Below, piece after piece: positions 16,213 through 24,398 of a stretch of DNA of 64,000 nucleotides. Under the pieces are notes generated by a model that was not told the origin of the DNA, searched no databases, and worked only from the letters and a program-made list of their open reading frames with translations. The stretch is from VAXT01 sp963794605 (lineage in GTDB: Bacteria > Actinomycetota > Thermoleophilia > Gaiellales > Gaiellaceae), in NCBI GenBank assembly GCA_963794605.1, contig CAWCEN010000003.1, positions 310,001 through 374,000 of the forward strand, in the 5' to 3' direction. Position 1 is the stretch's first letter; every line of letters begins with the position of its first letter. Both the position numbers and the translations under genes were made by a program.

Positions 16213-18014
16213 GGGTCTGGCAGCCCGGAGGTCACCTGACGCGGAACCGCGAGGCCGTGAAGATCGACGACTGGTCGTGGCAGCGAACCGCCCGCCGCAT
16301 TTCGACGCTCGCGCGCCTCGCCGCGCCGTACAGACGCCAGACGACACTCGCGCTCGTGTCCCTGCTCGCGGCAACGGCCACGGCGCTCGCTCCGCCGTAC
16401 CTCGCGAAGCTCGCGATCGACGACGGAATCGCAAGGGACGACCTGCACGCGCTGACGATCATCGTCGCCCTCTTCCTGTTCGCCGGCACCCTGAACCTGG
16501 GGACGAGCGCGGCGCAGACGTACTTCACCGGCTGGACGGGCGAGCGCATCCTCGCCGACCTGCGGAACACGCTCTTCCGCCACCTGCAGCGGCTCTCGCT
16601 CGGCTTCTACGAGCGCAACCGCGCCGGCGTGATCATCAGCCGGCTGACGAACGACGTCGAGGCGCTCGACCAGCTCGTCACCGACGGCGTGACGACACTC
16701 GTTCAAAGCACGCTCTTTCTCTTCGGAACGGCGATCATCCTCTTCTTCCTCGACTGGCGGCTCGCGCTCGCGACGCTGCTCGTACTGCCGCTCATGTTCG
16801 TCGCGACAGCGATCTTCCGCGTCCGCTCGGCCCGCGCCTACCGCGCCGTGCGAGAGCGGCTCGGGCTCGTCACCGCGACGCTCGCCGAGGACATCAGCGG
16901 CATGCGCGTCGTGCAGTCGTTCCGGCGCGAGCGGGCGAACGAGAAGAACTTCCGCAGCGTCAACGCCCACTACCGAGAGGCGAACCAGGAGACCGTCATC
17001 CTGAACGGCCTCTACTTCCCGTTCGTCGACTTCCTCTCGGCGCTCGCGACCGCGATCGTGCTCGGTTACGGCGGCTATCTCGTGTTCGGCGGCAACCTCA
17101 CGGTCGGCACGCTCTTCGCGTTCGTCCTCTACGTCTCGAACTTCTTCGACCCGGTTCAGCAGCTGTCGCAGCTCTACAACACATTCCTGTCCGCGGTCGC
17201 CGCGCTCGACAACATCATGAACGTCATGGACGAGGACCCCGAGGTGCGCGACGAGCCGGGCGCGAAGGACCTGGAGCGGATCGACGGAGATGTCCGCTTC
17301 GAAGACGTCCGCTTCGGCTACGGCACGGGCCCGGAGGTGCTGCACGGCATCGACGTCGTCGTCCCCGCCGGAACGACCGTCGCACTGGTCGGGCACACGG
17401 GTGCCGGCAAGTCGACGATCGCGAAGCTCCTCGCCCGCTTCTACGACCCGCTCGAGGGGCGGATCACGATCGACGGCGTCGACCTCCGCGACGTCACCCA
17501 GGAGTCGCTGCGGCGGCAACTCGGGGTCGTGCCGCAGGAAGGGTTCCTGTTCGCGGGCACCGTGCGCGACAACATCGCCTTCGGCTCACCGGACGCGAGC
17601 CCAGCCGAAGTCGCCGCCGCGGCGCAGGCGGTGGGTGCGCACGAGTTCATCATGGGGCTCGAGGACGGCTACGAGACGAACCTCCAGGAGCGCGGCACGC
17701 GGCTCTCGCTCGGGCAGAGGCAGCTCGTCGCCTTTGCGCGGGCGCTGCTCGCCGATCCGCGCATCCTGATCCTCGACGAAGCGACGTCGTCGGTCGACAT
17801 CGGCACCGAGCGCCGGATCGAGAGCGCGCTGCGCACCCTGCTCGCCGACCGGACGGCGTTCGTCATCGCGCACCGGCTCTCCACGATCCGCGATGCGGAC
17901 CTGATCGTCGTCCTCGAGCACGGCAAGGTGATCGAACAGGGCACGCACGACGAGCTGATGGCCCGCCGAGGCCTCTACACGTCGCTGTACGGGGACTGGG
18001 CCGAGGTCGCGTAA
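16209..18014 (+). CDS. ABC exporter half-transporter with degenerate signature motif
   Basis: 601 residues, six-helix transmembrane domain plus nucleotide-binding domain. Walker A is GHTGAGKST, and Walker B LILDEATSSVD keeps the catalytic Glu, but the signature is LSLGQRQLV rather than LSGGQ. Paired with the preceding protein this gives one canonical site (this Walker B with the partner's LSGGQ) and one degenerate site (the partner's Asp with this LSLGQ). That asymmetry supports an obligate heterodimer. ATG overlaps the previous stop. Confidence 0.94.
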   Translation: MRVWQPGGHLTRNREAVKIDDWSWQRTARRISTLARLAAPYRRQTTLALVSLLAATATALAPPYLAKLAIDDGIARDDLHALTIIVALFLFAGTLNLGTSAAQTYFTGWTGERILADLRNTLFRHLQRLSLGFYERNRAGVIISRLTNDVEALDQLVTDGVTTLVQSTLFLFGTAIILFFLDWRLALATLLVLPLMFVATAIFRVRSARAYRAVRERLGLVTATLAEDISGMRVVQSFRRERANEKNFRSVNAHYREANQETVILNGLYFPFVDFLSALATAIVLGYGGYLVFGGNLTVGTLFAFVLYVSNFFDPVQQLSQLYNTFLSAVAALDNIMNVMDEDPEVRDEPGAKDLERIDGDVRFEDVRFGYGTGPEVLHGIDVVVPAGTTVALVGHTGAGKSTIAKLLARFYDPLEGRITIDGVDLRDVTQESLRRQLGVVPQEGFLFAGTVRDNIAFGSPDASPAEVAAAAQAVGAHEFIMGLEDGYETNLQERGTRLSLGQRQLVAFARALLADPRILILDEATSSVDIGTERRIESALRTLLADRTAFVIAHRLSTIRDADLIVVLEHGKVIEQGTHDELMARRGLYTSLYGDWAEVA

Positions 18015-18021
18015 CGGCCGC

Positions 18022-18519
18022 ATGCCCCTGCCGTTGACGACCGAGCGGCTCGTGTTGCGGCCGCCGACTCTGGACGACCTCGACGCATGGCACGCGGTCT
18101 ATGTCGACGCGGAAAAGGTGTGGTACGGCGCGCCCCGCTCGTCGCTGGAGGAGAACCGCGAGAAGCTCACGAGGCAGATCGAGCACTTCGCCGAAGACGG
18201 GTTCGGCATGTGCGCCGTCGACCTCGCCGCCTCAGGCGAGACGATTGGTGCAGCCGGGCTCCAGCATCTCGAGGGCGGGCCCGAGATCGAGGTCGGCTAC
18301 CGCTTCCTCAAGGCGCACTGGGGCGAGGGGTACGCGACCGAATCCGCACGAGCCTCGATCGACTTCGGCTTCGACGAGGTCGGTCTCGAGAGGATCGTTG
18401 CCGTCGCTCTCGAGACGAACGTCGCCTCGAGACGCGTGCTCGTGAAGTGCGGTCTGCGGGAGGTCGGCCTCACCCACGTCTACGGCCTCGAGCACGTCAA
18501 GTACGAGATCCGCCGCTAG
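18022..18519 (+). CDS. GNAT N-acetyltransferase, RimJ/RimL type
   Basis: 165 residues. Starts with TTERLVLRPPTLDDLDAW, the hallmark of the Acetyltransf_3 (RimJ/RimL) group; the CoA-binding strand-helix is EVGYRFLKAHWGEGYATESA, with NVASRRVLVKCGLREVG near the end. Acceptor unknown. It starts 7 bases after the ABC exporter stop and is probably the last gene of that transcript. Its TAG stop forms part of the likely -10 of the following tRNA. Confidence 0.88.
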   Translation: MPLPLTTERLVLRPPTLDDLDAWHAVYVDAEKVWYGAPRSSLEENREKLTRQIEHFAEDGFGMCAVDLAASGETIGAAGLQHLEGGPEIEVGYRFLKAHWGEGYATESARASIDFGFDEVGLERIVAVALETNVASRRVLVKCGLREVGLTHVYGLEHVKYEIRR

Positions 18520-18522
18520 AAT
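18517..18522 (+). promoter_or_regulatory. -10 box of tRNA-Gln
   Basis: TAGAAT ends 10 bases before the first tRNA base and overlaps the stop codon of the acetyltransferase gene. Confidence 0.5.
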
Positions 18523-18532
18523 CCGACCCTGT

Positions 18533-18603
18533 TGCGGGGTCGTCTAATGGTAGGACGCCCGGCTCTGGACCGGGTAGTCTAGGTTCGAATCCTAGCCCCG
18601 CAG
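18533..18603 (+). tRNA. tRNA-Gln (anticodon CTG)
   Basis: 71-base cloverleaf. The acceptor stem is TGCGGGG with CCCCGCA, the anticodon stem CCCGG/CCGGG encloses loop CTCTGGA (anticodon CTG, reads CAG), and the T-loop is GTTCGAATC. Discriminator G; CCA is not encoded. Confidence 0.95.
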
Positions 18604-18610
18604 CCTCAAG

Positions 18611-18643
18611 AACCCGCTGGAAACGGCGGGTTTTGCCATTTTT
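18611..18643 (+). terminator. Rho-independent terminator after tRNA-Gln
   Basis: Perfect 7-base stem AACCCGC/GCGGGTT with an 8-base loop, followed by a T-rich run. Starts 8 bases after the tRNA end. Confidence 0.85.
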
Positions 18644-18706
18644 ACAGCCGATATGACGCGTGCGCGGCTTGCGGCGAGCCCCACCCGCGCGGATGCTATC
18701 CCGGGC

Positions 18707-19360
18707 ATGGTGAGCGAGCTTCCGAGCATCCAGGGGCTGGCGCGTCGGCGCATCGGCGCCGGGACGGCCGCGGGACTCGTGGCGGGCGGGGTCGCAGTCC
18801 TCGTCGGCGCCTCCTGGTCGGTCGCGTTCCTCGTGGGCTGGGACGCGCTGACATTGGTCTTCCTCCTCTGGGTCTGGTTGACGATCTTCTGGAAGGACGA
18901 CAAGGGGACGGCGCAGCACGCTCTGGCCGAGGACGACTCACGCGCTACCGCGGACACCCTCATTCTCGGTGCGAGCGTCGTGAGCCTCGTCGCGATCGTC
19001 TTCACACTGTCCCAGGCGGCGAAGGCCAGCGGTGGCCATGCAGTCTTCCTCGCCGCGTTGGCGGTCGGGAGCATCGTCCTCGGCTGGGCGGTGATCCAGA
19101 CGACGTTCACGCTGATGTATGCGCGCCTCTACTACACACCTCCGAGCGGAGGATTCGACTTCGAAGACGGCGGGCCGGACTACCGGGACTTCGCCTACAC
19201 AGCGTTCACGATCGGCATGACCTACCAGGTGTCCGATACGACCGTCACCCAGAAACGGCTACGGCGTGTCGTCGTCAGGCATGCGATTCTGTCCTTCGTC
19301 TTCGGAACGACCATCATCGCGGTCGCGATCAACGCCGTCGCGAACCTCGTCAACCAGTAG
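18707..19360 (+). CDS. DUF1345 family membrane protein
   Basis: About 217 residues with five hydrophobic segments. The sequence YRDFAYTAFTIGMTYQVSDT near residue 160 is the hallmark of DUF1345, and the C-terminal helix (FGTTIIAVAINAVANLV) fits that family of integral membrane proteins of unknown function. An ATG at 18653 is in frame and would add 18 residues, but it lies only 10 bases past the tRNA terminator, leaving no room for a promoter, so I prefer 18707. Confidence 0.85.
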   Translation: MVSELPSIQGLARRRIGAGTAAGLVAGGVAVLVGASWSVAFLVGWDALTLVFLLWVWLTIFWKDDKGTAQHALAEDDSRATADTLILGASVVSLVAIVFTLSQAAKASGGHAVFLAALAVGSIVLGWAVIQTTFTLMYARLYYTPPSGGFDFEDGGPDYRDFAYTAFTIGMTYQVSDTTVTQKRLRRVVVRHAILSFVFGTTIIAVAINAVANLVNQ

Positions 19361-19376
19361 TCACTAACGGCCGAAA

Positions 19377-20348
19377 ATGCCCGTCCGAGCCGCCCTCTTC
19401 TCCTACTTCGAGCTCGACGACCTGCCCCGGCTGATGAACGCGATCTCCGAGTCGGGTATGCCGACCGGGACGCGCGTGCACATCGGCACCTATGGCGTCA
19501 ACCGCGAGGCGAGCATCACCGTCCACACGTACGGCCCCGGCCGGTACTCGCCGATGTTCAAGGCCGAGGTCAGGACCGCAGCCTGGGAGGAGCGGACGCT
19601 CACGCCGGAGGAGGAGCGCAAGGTGAGCCGTCGCTTCGCGGGACGGGTACCCGACGAGTCGGTGCTCCTACGGCTCTCGGCGTCGCAGCGCACCGCGTGG
19701 GGCGTCGAAGTCGGCCGCCGCTATCGCGACACGATCCGGCACTCGCGAGCAGCCGGGATCACCGTCGACACGTGGCAGCTGGACGAGCTCGGCACGCAGC
19801 TCGCAGGGCCGCAAGGGAGGCAGCACCGCGAGTTCGTTCGCGGCGTCCTCCAGGGGATGACCTTCGGGCGGCGCGTGCTCGGCGACTCCGAAGGCAAGGG
19901 CTTCGTCTGGGCGACGCGGCGCGCGCTCAACCTCGCCCGCCTTCACGTCACCGCCGAGCTGAGGGCCTTCTGGCAGCAGCTGAACCGCGCATCCTTCCGC
20001 ATCGTCGGCGAGGAGTTTCCGAACTTCGTCGGCGATCCGGCCCGCGCAGCGCGGACGCAGGCCGACGGCTGGCGCGCGCTCGCAGCCGGCGGCCCGGTCC
20101 GGCGCGCGCTGGCCGGTCGCTACGTCGCGGGGATGACGCCCGGCTACCGGATCGGGCACGGCCTGGGCGGCAACGTCAACGGCCTCTCGCGAGCCGAGGT
20201 CAACCGCTGGCGCAACGCATATGTCGCAGAGCGGAACCGGATCGGCGTCGCCGGGTTCGGCGAGTTCCACTTCGTGTTCGAGAACAGCCGCACGTTCGTG
20301 ATGGTCGACGCGTCGCGCGCCGTCGCCCGCGGAATGGCCGGCCTCTAA
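19377..20348 (+). CDS. Conserved-looking protein of unknown function
   Basis: 323 residues, soluble, no signal peptide. The N-terminus (RAALFSYFELDDLPRLMNAI) looks globular, with alternating strands and helices; the middle is rich in Arg and helix; the C-terminus contains VAERNRIGVAGFGEFHFVF and RTFVMVDASRAVARGM. No catalytic motif recognised. It starts 17 bases after the DUF1345 stop and may be co-transcribed with it. Codon usage matches neighbours, so it is a real gene of unknown role. Confidence 0.75.
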   Translation: MPVRAALFSYFELDDLPRLMNAISESGMPTGTRVHIGTYGVNREASITVHTYGPGRYSPMFKAEVRTAAWEERTLTPEEERKVSRRFAGRVPDESVLLRLSASQRTAWGVEVGRRYRDTIRHSRAAGITVDTWQLDELGTQLAGPQGRQHREFVRGVLQGMTFGRRVLGDSEGKGFVWATRRALNLARLHVTAELRAFWQQLNRASFRIVGEEFPNFVGDPARAARTQADGWRALAAGGPVRRALAGRYVAGMTPGYRIGHGLGGNVNGLSRAEVNRWRNAYVAERNRIGVAGFGEFHFVFENSRTFVMVDASRAVARGMAGL

Positions 20349-20429
20349 CCCCTTCGGGGGGCGGCTCGAGCGGCCGCGACGCCGATAGGGAGAGCACGTT
20401 TCCCAACGAAGCGCTCGGGAACCCCTTCC

Positions 20430-20525
20430 ATGACTGCGATGACCGCGACCACCCTGGGTACCGTCATGCTCGTCGTCGGCGTGCTGGTCCTCGCCTGGGG
20501 CTTTCCGAACCTCCCGCGCCGGTAA
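20430..20525 (+). CDS. Possible 31-residue single-helix microprotein
   Basis: ATG at 20430 opens a 32-codon frame: a short Thr-rich start, a hydrophobic helix (VMLVVGVLVLAWGF) and a basic end (PNLPRR). Third codon positions are mostly G or C. The GGGAACC upstream is a weak ribosome site. Too short to be sure; it could be a membrane microprotein. Confidence 0.35.
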   Translation: MTAMTATTLGTVMLVVGVLVLAWGFPNLPRR

Positions 20526-20575
20526 CCGTCGACGACAGCTGAGCTTCAGCGGGTTGTGCGAGGCCGCTGTTCTCG

Positions 20576-20581
20576 TACAAA
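20576..20581 (+). promoter_or_regulatory. -10 box of CHASE2 cyclase gene
   Basis: TACAAA ends 9 bases before ATG 20591; no Shine-Dalgarno sequence is seen. Confidence 0.35.
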
Positions 20582-20590
20582 GTTGAGCGC

Positions 20591-22423
20591 ATGGACAGCC
20601 GGGCTCGCCTGCGCGTCGCGCTCTTCCTCGCCGTCGGCATGACGACCACGGGACTGGCTCTGCTGGCGTATGGCAGCCACCTGATCGCGCCCGGCTCCGG
20701 GTGGGACGTCTTCGGCGGGGCGGAGCTGAGCAGCATCGACCGCCGCTTCGCGATCCGCGGCCAGGAGAAGCCTCCGAAGGACATCGTCGTCGTGAAGATC
20801 GACGACACGACGTTCAGCGAGCTAGGGGAGCGCTGGCCGTTCCGCCGCTCGATCCATGCGCGCGTCATCAAAAACCTGACGGCGGCCGGCGCGAAGGTGA
20901 TCGCCTACGACATCCAGTTCAGCGAGTTCACACCCGGGCGCCCCGGAATCATCCAGGACAACGCGTTCATGGACGCGAACCGTGCTGCCGGGAACCTGGT
21001 CTTTTCGACGACCGAGGTGAGCGACCGAGGCCAGGGGAAGTTCCTCGGTGGTGCTCAGGGGCTCGCGTACGCGCGCGCGCAACTCGGCAACGGGAACTTC
21101 GACACCGACCCTGGCGGAATCATCCGCCGAACGCCCTTCGAGCTCCAGGGCCTCAAGAGCTTCGCCGTGGCGACGGCCGAACGTTCCACAGGGAAGACAG
21201 TGCACCCATTCTCCGGCGACACCAAGCTGATCGACTTCGTCGGCCCTGCCGGGTCAATCGCGGCGATCCCGTTCTCCCGCGTCTACATGGGCGAGTTTCC
21301 GCGCGGGTTCTTCCGCGACAAGATCGTGGTCGTCGGCGCCTCCGCGCCGTCGCTTCAGGACGTCCATCCCGTCTCCTTCGGGCAGGACGAGATGGCCGGC
21401 CCCGAGATTCAGGCCAACGCCATCTCGACGGTGCTCGAGGGTTTGCCGCTGACGCTCGTGCCCAAGTGGATCAACCTCGTCCTGATCGTCGTGCTTGGCT
21501 TCCTGTCCCCCCTCGCGAGCCTGCGGCTCAACCTGTTCCGCACCCTGCTGCTTGCGATCGGGGCGGCCGTCGCGTTCCTCGTGGGGACACAGATCGCCTT
21601 CAACCACGGCTGGGTGATCTCGTTCGTCTATCCGCTGGGCGCGCTCGTCGTGTCCTCCGTCGGTGCGATCGCCGCCCATTACCTCCTGGCCGCGTTCGAG
21701 CGCGAGCGGGTACGGGACGTCTTCTCGAGATTCGTGCCCGAGACCGTCGTCGAGCAGGTGCTCTCCCGGACCGACCGCGATCTGCGGCTCGGCGGCGTCT
21801 CGCTCGAGAGCACGGTCATGTTCACCGACCTCCGCGGGTTCACGACCTTCTCGGAGGCCCTGCCCCCCGCCCGCGTAATCGAGTGCTTGAACGGCTACCT
21901 CGAAGAGATGACCGACGCGATCCTCGGGCACGGCGGCACGCTCGTGTCCTACGAAGGGGACGGGATCATGGCCGTCTTCGGCGCACCGATCGAGCAGTCC
22001 GACCACGCCGACCGAGCCGTCGCCGCCTCGCGCGAGATGCTCACGGAGCGCCTGCCGAAGTGGAACCGCTGGCTCCGCGAGAACGAGCTCAGCGACGGGT
22101 TCAAGATGGGGATCGGCCTGAACACGGGCATGGTCGTCTCAGGCAACGTCGGCTCCGAGCGGCGCCTCGAGTACACGGCGATCGGCGACACGACGAACAC
22201 CGCGTCCCGCCTCCAGGGGATGACGAAGGGGCAGTCGCACCTTCTGTTCTTCTCCGACACGACCCGCGAGCGGCTCCAGCACGATCCGGACGACCTCGTG
22301 TTCATCGACGAGTTCGAGGTGCGCGGGCGCCAGCAGGCGGTGAAGATCTGGTCGATCGAGGTCGCGAGCGACGCAGCGTTCGAAACGCTACGAGCTAACG
22401 GTTACGGCGCCTTGGCCAAGTAG
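20591..22423 (+). CDS. CHASE2-domain class III nucleotide cyclase
   Basis: 610 residues. An N-terminal helix, an extracytoplasmic CHASE2 sensor (about residues 45-285, with DIVVVKIDDTTF and FRDKIVVVGASAP), three transmembrane helices (about 295-370) and a C-terminal cyclase domain (about 400-590). The two metal-binding Asp are in MFTDLRGF and YEGDGIMAVFG, and the catalytic Asn/Arg are in GDTTNTASRL. The base-selecting Lys usually three residues before GD is Ser here (SYEGD), and the second selector is Thr (EYTAIGD), so ATP versus GTP use is uncertain. Likely makes a cyclic nucleotide in response to an external signal. Convergent with the next gene by 22 bases. Confidence 0.92.
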   Translation: MDSRARLRVALFLAVGMTTTGLALLAYGSHLIAPGSGWDVFGGAELSSIDRRFAIRGQEKPPKDIVVVKIDDTTFSELGERWPFRRSIHARVIKNLTAAGAKVIAYDIQFSEFTPGRPGIIQDNAFMDANRAAGNLVFSTTEVSDRGQGKFLGGAQGLAYARAQLGNGNFDTDPGGIIRRTPFELQGLKSFAVATAERSTGKTVHPFSGDTKLIDFVGPAGSIAAIPFSRVYMGEFPRGFFRDKIVVVGASAPSLQDVHPVSFGQDEMAGPEIQANAISTVLEGLPLTLVPKWINLVLIVVLGFLSPLASLRLNLFRTLLLAIGAAVAFLVGTQIAFNHGWVISFVYPLGALVVSSVGAIAAHYLLAAFERERVRDVFSRFVPETVVEQVLSRTDRDLRLGGVSLESTVMFTDLRGFTTFSEALPPARVIECLNGYLEEMTDAILGHGGTLVSYEGDGIMAVFGAPIEQSDHADRAVAASREMLTERLPKWNRWLRENELSDGFKMGIGLNTGMVVSGNVGSERRLEYTAIGDTTNTASRLQGMTKGQSHLLFFSDTTRERLQHDPDDLVFIDEFEVRGRQQAVKIWSIEVASDAAFETLRANGYGALAK

Positions 22424-23421
22424 GTCTGGCCGGCGCGGACGTTGACCGTCTTGTGCCCTCGGAAGTCCTGAACCCTGACGACGCCGCGCAGAACGCGAGT
22501 GAGCGTTCCGTCGCACCGGTCCTGGACGAGCCAGCGCGTTCCGCGCACCGTCGCCGAGCTGTAGCGGCCCCTGGTCGTGAAGCGGCCCTTGCCGTTCCCC
22601 CAGAGCCGCCGCACCTGGCGCCTGCGCTTCGCGTCGACGCTGAACGCGCTCAGCCTGCGGCTCTTGCAGACGCCGAAGTTCCCGCCCTGGAGTGCGAGCG
22701 TCATGAAGGCGTTGCGCGCGTGGCTTTGCTGAATCTTGAAGACCCCGTCATTGAAGTTCGCACTGTTCGTCTTCCCGCCGCCGAGGCCCGCGATCAGCTT
22801 GATCGTGCCGTGAGTCGTGTCGACTTGCGATCCGACCTTGATCTCCGTCGTGCCCGTGAGCGGGACGAATTTGCCCGTGCCCGGCTCCTTGACGAGCACC
22901 TTCCCGCTGATCTTCTGGACGCCGACGATCACGCCCGGCTGGGGCTTCTGGATGACGTCCGTCTCGCACGGCGCGAGATCGCCGACGTCCTCGCCGCCGG
23001 CGCCGTGGGCATCGACGTCCACGATGTTCGTCATGTCCTCGGTGTCGGCGGTGTACGAGCCGGTGTACGTCCAGCGCTCGGCAGCGTCGAGCTGCCCGTT
23101 CCCGTTGGCGTCGCCGCTCACGTAGGTCGGGACGAAGTCGTCGCTGTCGTCGAGGGGCGTCCCGGCATCAGCGCTGATCCCGGTCAGCCCGGGTGGAATC
23201 GTGAGCTGGACGTCGCCGGTGTTGGCGACGACGGCCTGGATGTCGACCCGCGCCTTCGGCTTGACGCGGGCGGTGCAGGTCTGCGTGACGTCGATCGCCG
23301 CGGCGAAAGCGCGTGCGGGTGCGGTGCGAGCCGTTCCGAGTGCGAGGACGAGCGCAGCCCCGATCAGGCCCGCCGCGAGAGCGGCCGAAGGCCAAAGTCG
23401 CCGATGCCGCCTGTTTGTCAT
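22402..23421 (-). CDS. Secreted FecR-like protein
   Basis: 339 residues. Basic start then a hydrophobic signal peptide (ALAAGLIGAALVLALG), probable cleavage near residue 40. Residues about 45-155 form a beta-rich domain with a dockerin-like SGDANGNGQLDAAE loop that could bind Ca2+. Residues about 170-335 resemble FecR-type modules: KISGKVLVKEPGTGKFVPLTG, VDTTHGTIKLI and the closing GTRWLVQDRCDGTLTRVLRG. Several Cys suggest disulfides. It ends inside the cyclase gene's 3' end. Function unknown; a surface or matrix role is plausible. Confidence 0.8.
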   Translation of the reverse strand: MTNRRHRRLWPSAALAAGLIGAALVLALGTARTAPARAFAAAIDVTQTCTARVKPKARVDIQAVVANTGDVQLTIPPGLTGISADAGTPLDDSDDFVPTYVSGDANGNGQLDAAERWTYTGSYTADTEDMTNIVDVDAHGAGGEDVGDLAPCETDVIQKPQPGVIVGVQKISGKVLVKEPGTGKFVPLTGTTEIKVGSQVDTTHGTIKLIAGLGGGKTNSANFNDGVFKIQQSHARNAFMTLALQGGNFGVCKSRRLSAFSVDAKRRRQVRRLWGNGKGRFTTRGRYSSATVRGTRWLVQDRCDGTLTRVLRGVVRVQDFRGHKTVNVRAGQTYLAKAP

Positions 23422-23506
23422 CGATTCAACAACCCCGGCCCTCCGCGCCGCGAACTGGAGGATTGGTCAACTTCTACTCTGATTCGGGGAATTGCGCAAT
23501 TGCCGC

Positions 23507-23534
23507 TTGCACCGTCCGCCGATCTCTGTAGTGT
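23507..23534 (+). promoter_or_regulatory. Promoter of aquaporin gene
   Basis: TTGCAC (23507-23512), 16-base spacer, TAGTGT (23529-23534), 12 bases before ATG 23547. One of the few promoters here with a recognisable -35. Confidence 0.5.
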
Positions 23535-23546
23535 CCCGCTTCGCGA

Positions 23547-24335
23547 ATGCGGCTCTCCGGCTCCGATGTTCTCGGCTCACTCCCGCCCCTCGCGGATGTG
23601 TGGCGGCGCTCGTTCGTCGAGTTGCTCGGAACCTTCGCGCTCGTGTTCGTTGGCGCTGGGACGATCATGTCCCTCGGCCCCCAATCGGATGCGGGCACCT
23701 TGGAGGTCGCGCTGGCGACCGGCCTTGCGATCGCGGTCATGGTGACTGCGGTCGGGCACATCTCCGGCGGGCACTTCAACCCGGCGATCACGTTCGGGTT
23801 CCTCCTCACGCGGCGGATCAGTGCGTTGCTCGGCGTCGCCTACTGGGTCGCCCAGCTGCTCGGTGCGGTCCTCGCAGCCCTGCTGCTCCGCTGGATCTTC
23901 CCGGCGGCGAACCGCGACGCGGCGAACCTCGGTGCGCCGTCCGTCCAGACGATCGACATCGGCGCCGCACTCGTCGTCGAGGCCCTGATCACGTTCTTCC
24001 TCGTCTGGGTCGTCTTCGCGATGACGACGGACGACCGCAACGCGTACACCGGCGTCACGGGGTTTGCGATCGGGCTCGTGATCGTCTTCGGCATGCTGCT
24101 CGCCTATCCGCTCACCGGCGGGTCGTTCAACCCGGCTCGCGCATTCGGGCCCGAGCTGATCTCGAACACGTGGAGCGACGCCTGGATCTACTACGTCGGC
24201 CCGCTGGCCGGCGGCGCGATCGCGGCGCTCCTGTACGACGAGGTCTATTTACGCGCAGCAGGGCCTGCTCGTGTCGGCCCGCCCGAGACCGGGGTCGAGG
24301 AACCTGGTTTGGGCACCCCGTCGACCGAGACCTAA
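23547..24335 (+). CDS. Aquaporin / MIP family channel
   Basis: 262 residues, six helices and two half-helices. Both NPA boxes are present: SGGHFNPAITFG and GGSFNPARAFGPEL. The Arg after the second NPA is the selectivity-filter Arg. FVELLGTFALVFVGAGT is the typical MIP start. Probably a water or small-solute channel; glycerol-type specificity is not indicated (the Asp after the second NPA typical of GlpF is replaced in NPARAFGP). The C-terminal tail is Pro/Gly/Glu-rich. Confidence 0.93.
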   Translation: MRLSGSDVLGSLPPLADVWRRSFVELLGTFALVFVGAGTIMSLGPQSDAGTLEVALATGLAIAVMVTAVGHISGGHFNPAITFGFLLTRRISALLGVAYWVAQLLGAVLAALLLRWIFPAANRDAANLGAPSVQTIDIGAALVVEALITFFLVWVVFAMTTDDRNAYTGVTGFAIGLVIVFGMLLAYPLTGGSFNPARAFGPELISNTWSDAWIYYVGPLAGGAIAALLYDEVYLRAAGPARVGPPETGVEEPGLGTPSTET

Positions 24336-24386
24336 CGAGCACACCTTCCTCTGTGCGCGCCGTCCGGCCTTGATGCTGCGGGCGGC

Positions 24387-24392
24387 TATAAG
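24387..24392 (+). promoter_or_regulatory. Strong -10 box of cyclase-ATPase-SBP fusion gene
   Basis: TATAAG, the closest match to consensus in the window, ends 6 bases before ATG 24399. No matching -35 at 16-18 bases. Confidence 0.5.
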
Positions 24393-24398
24393 AAAGGC

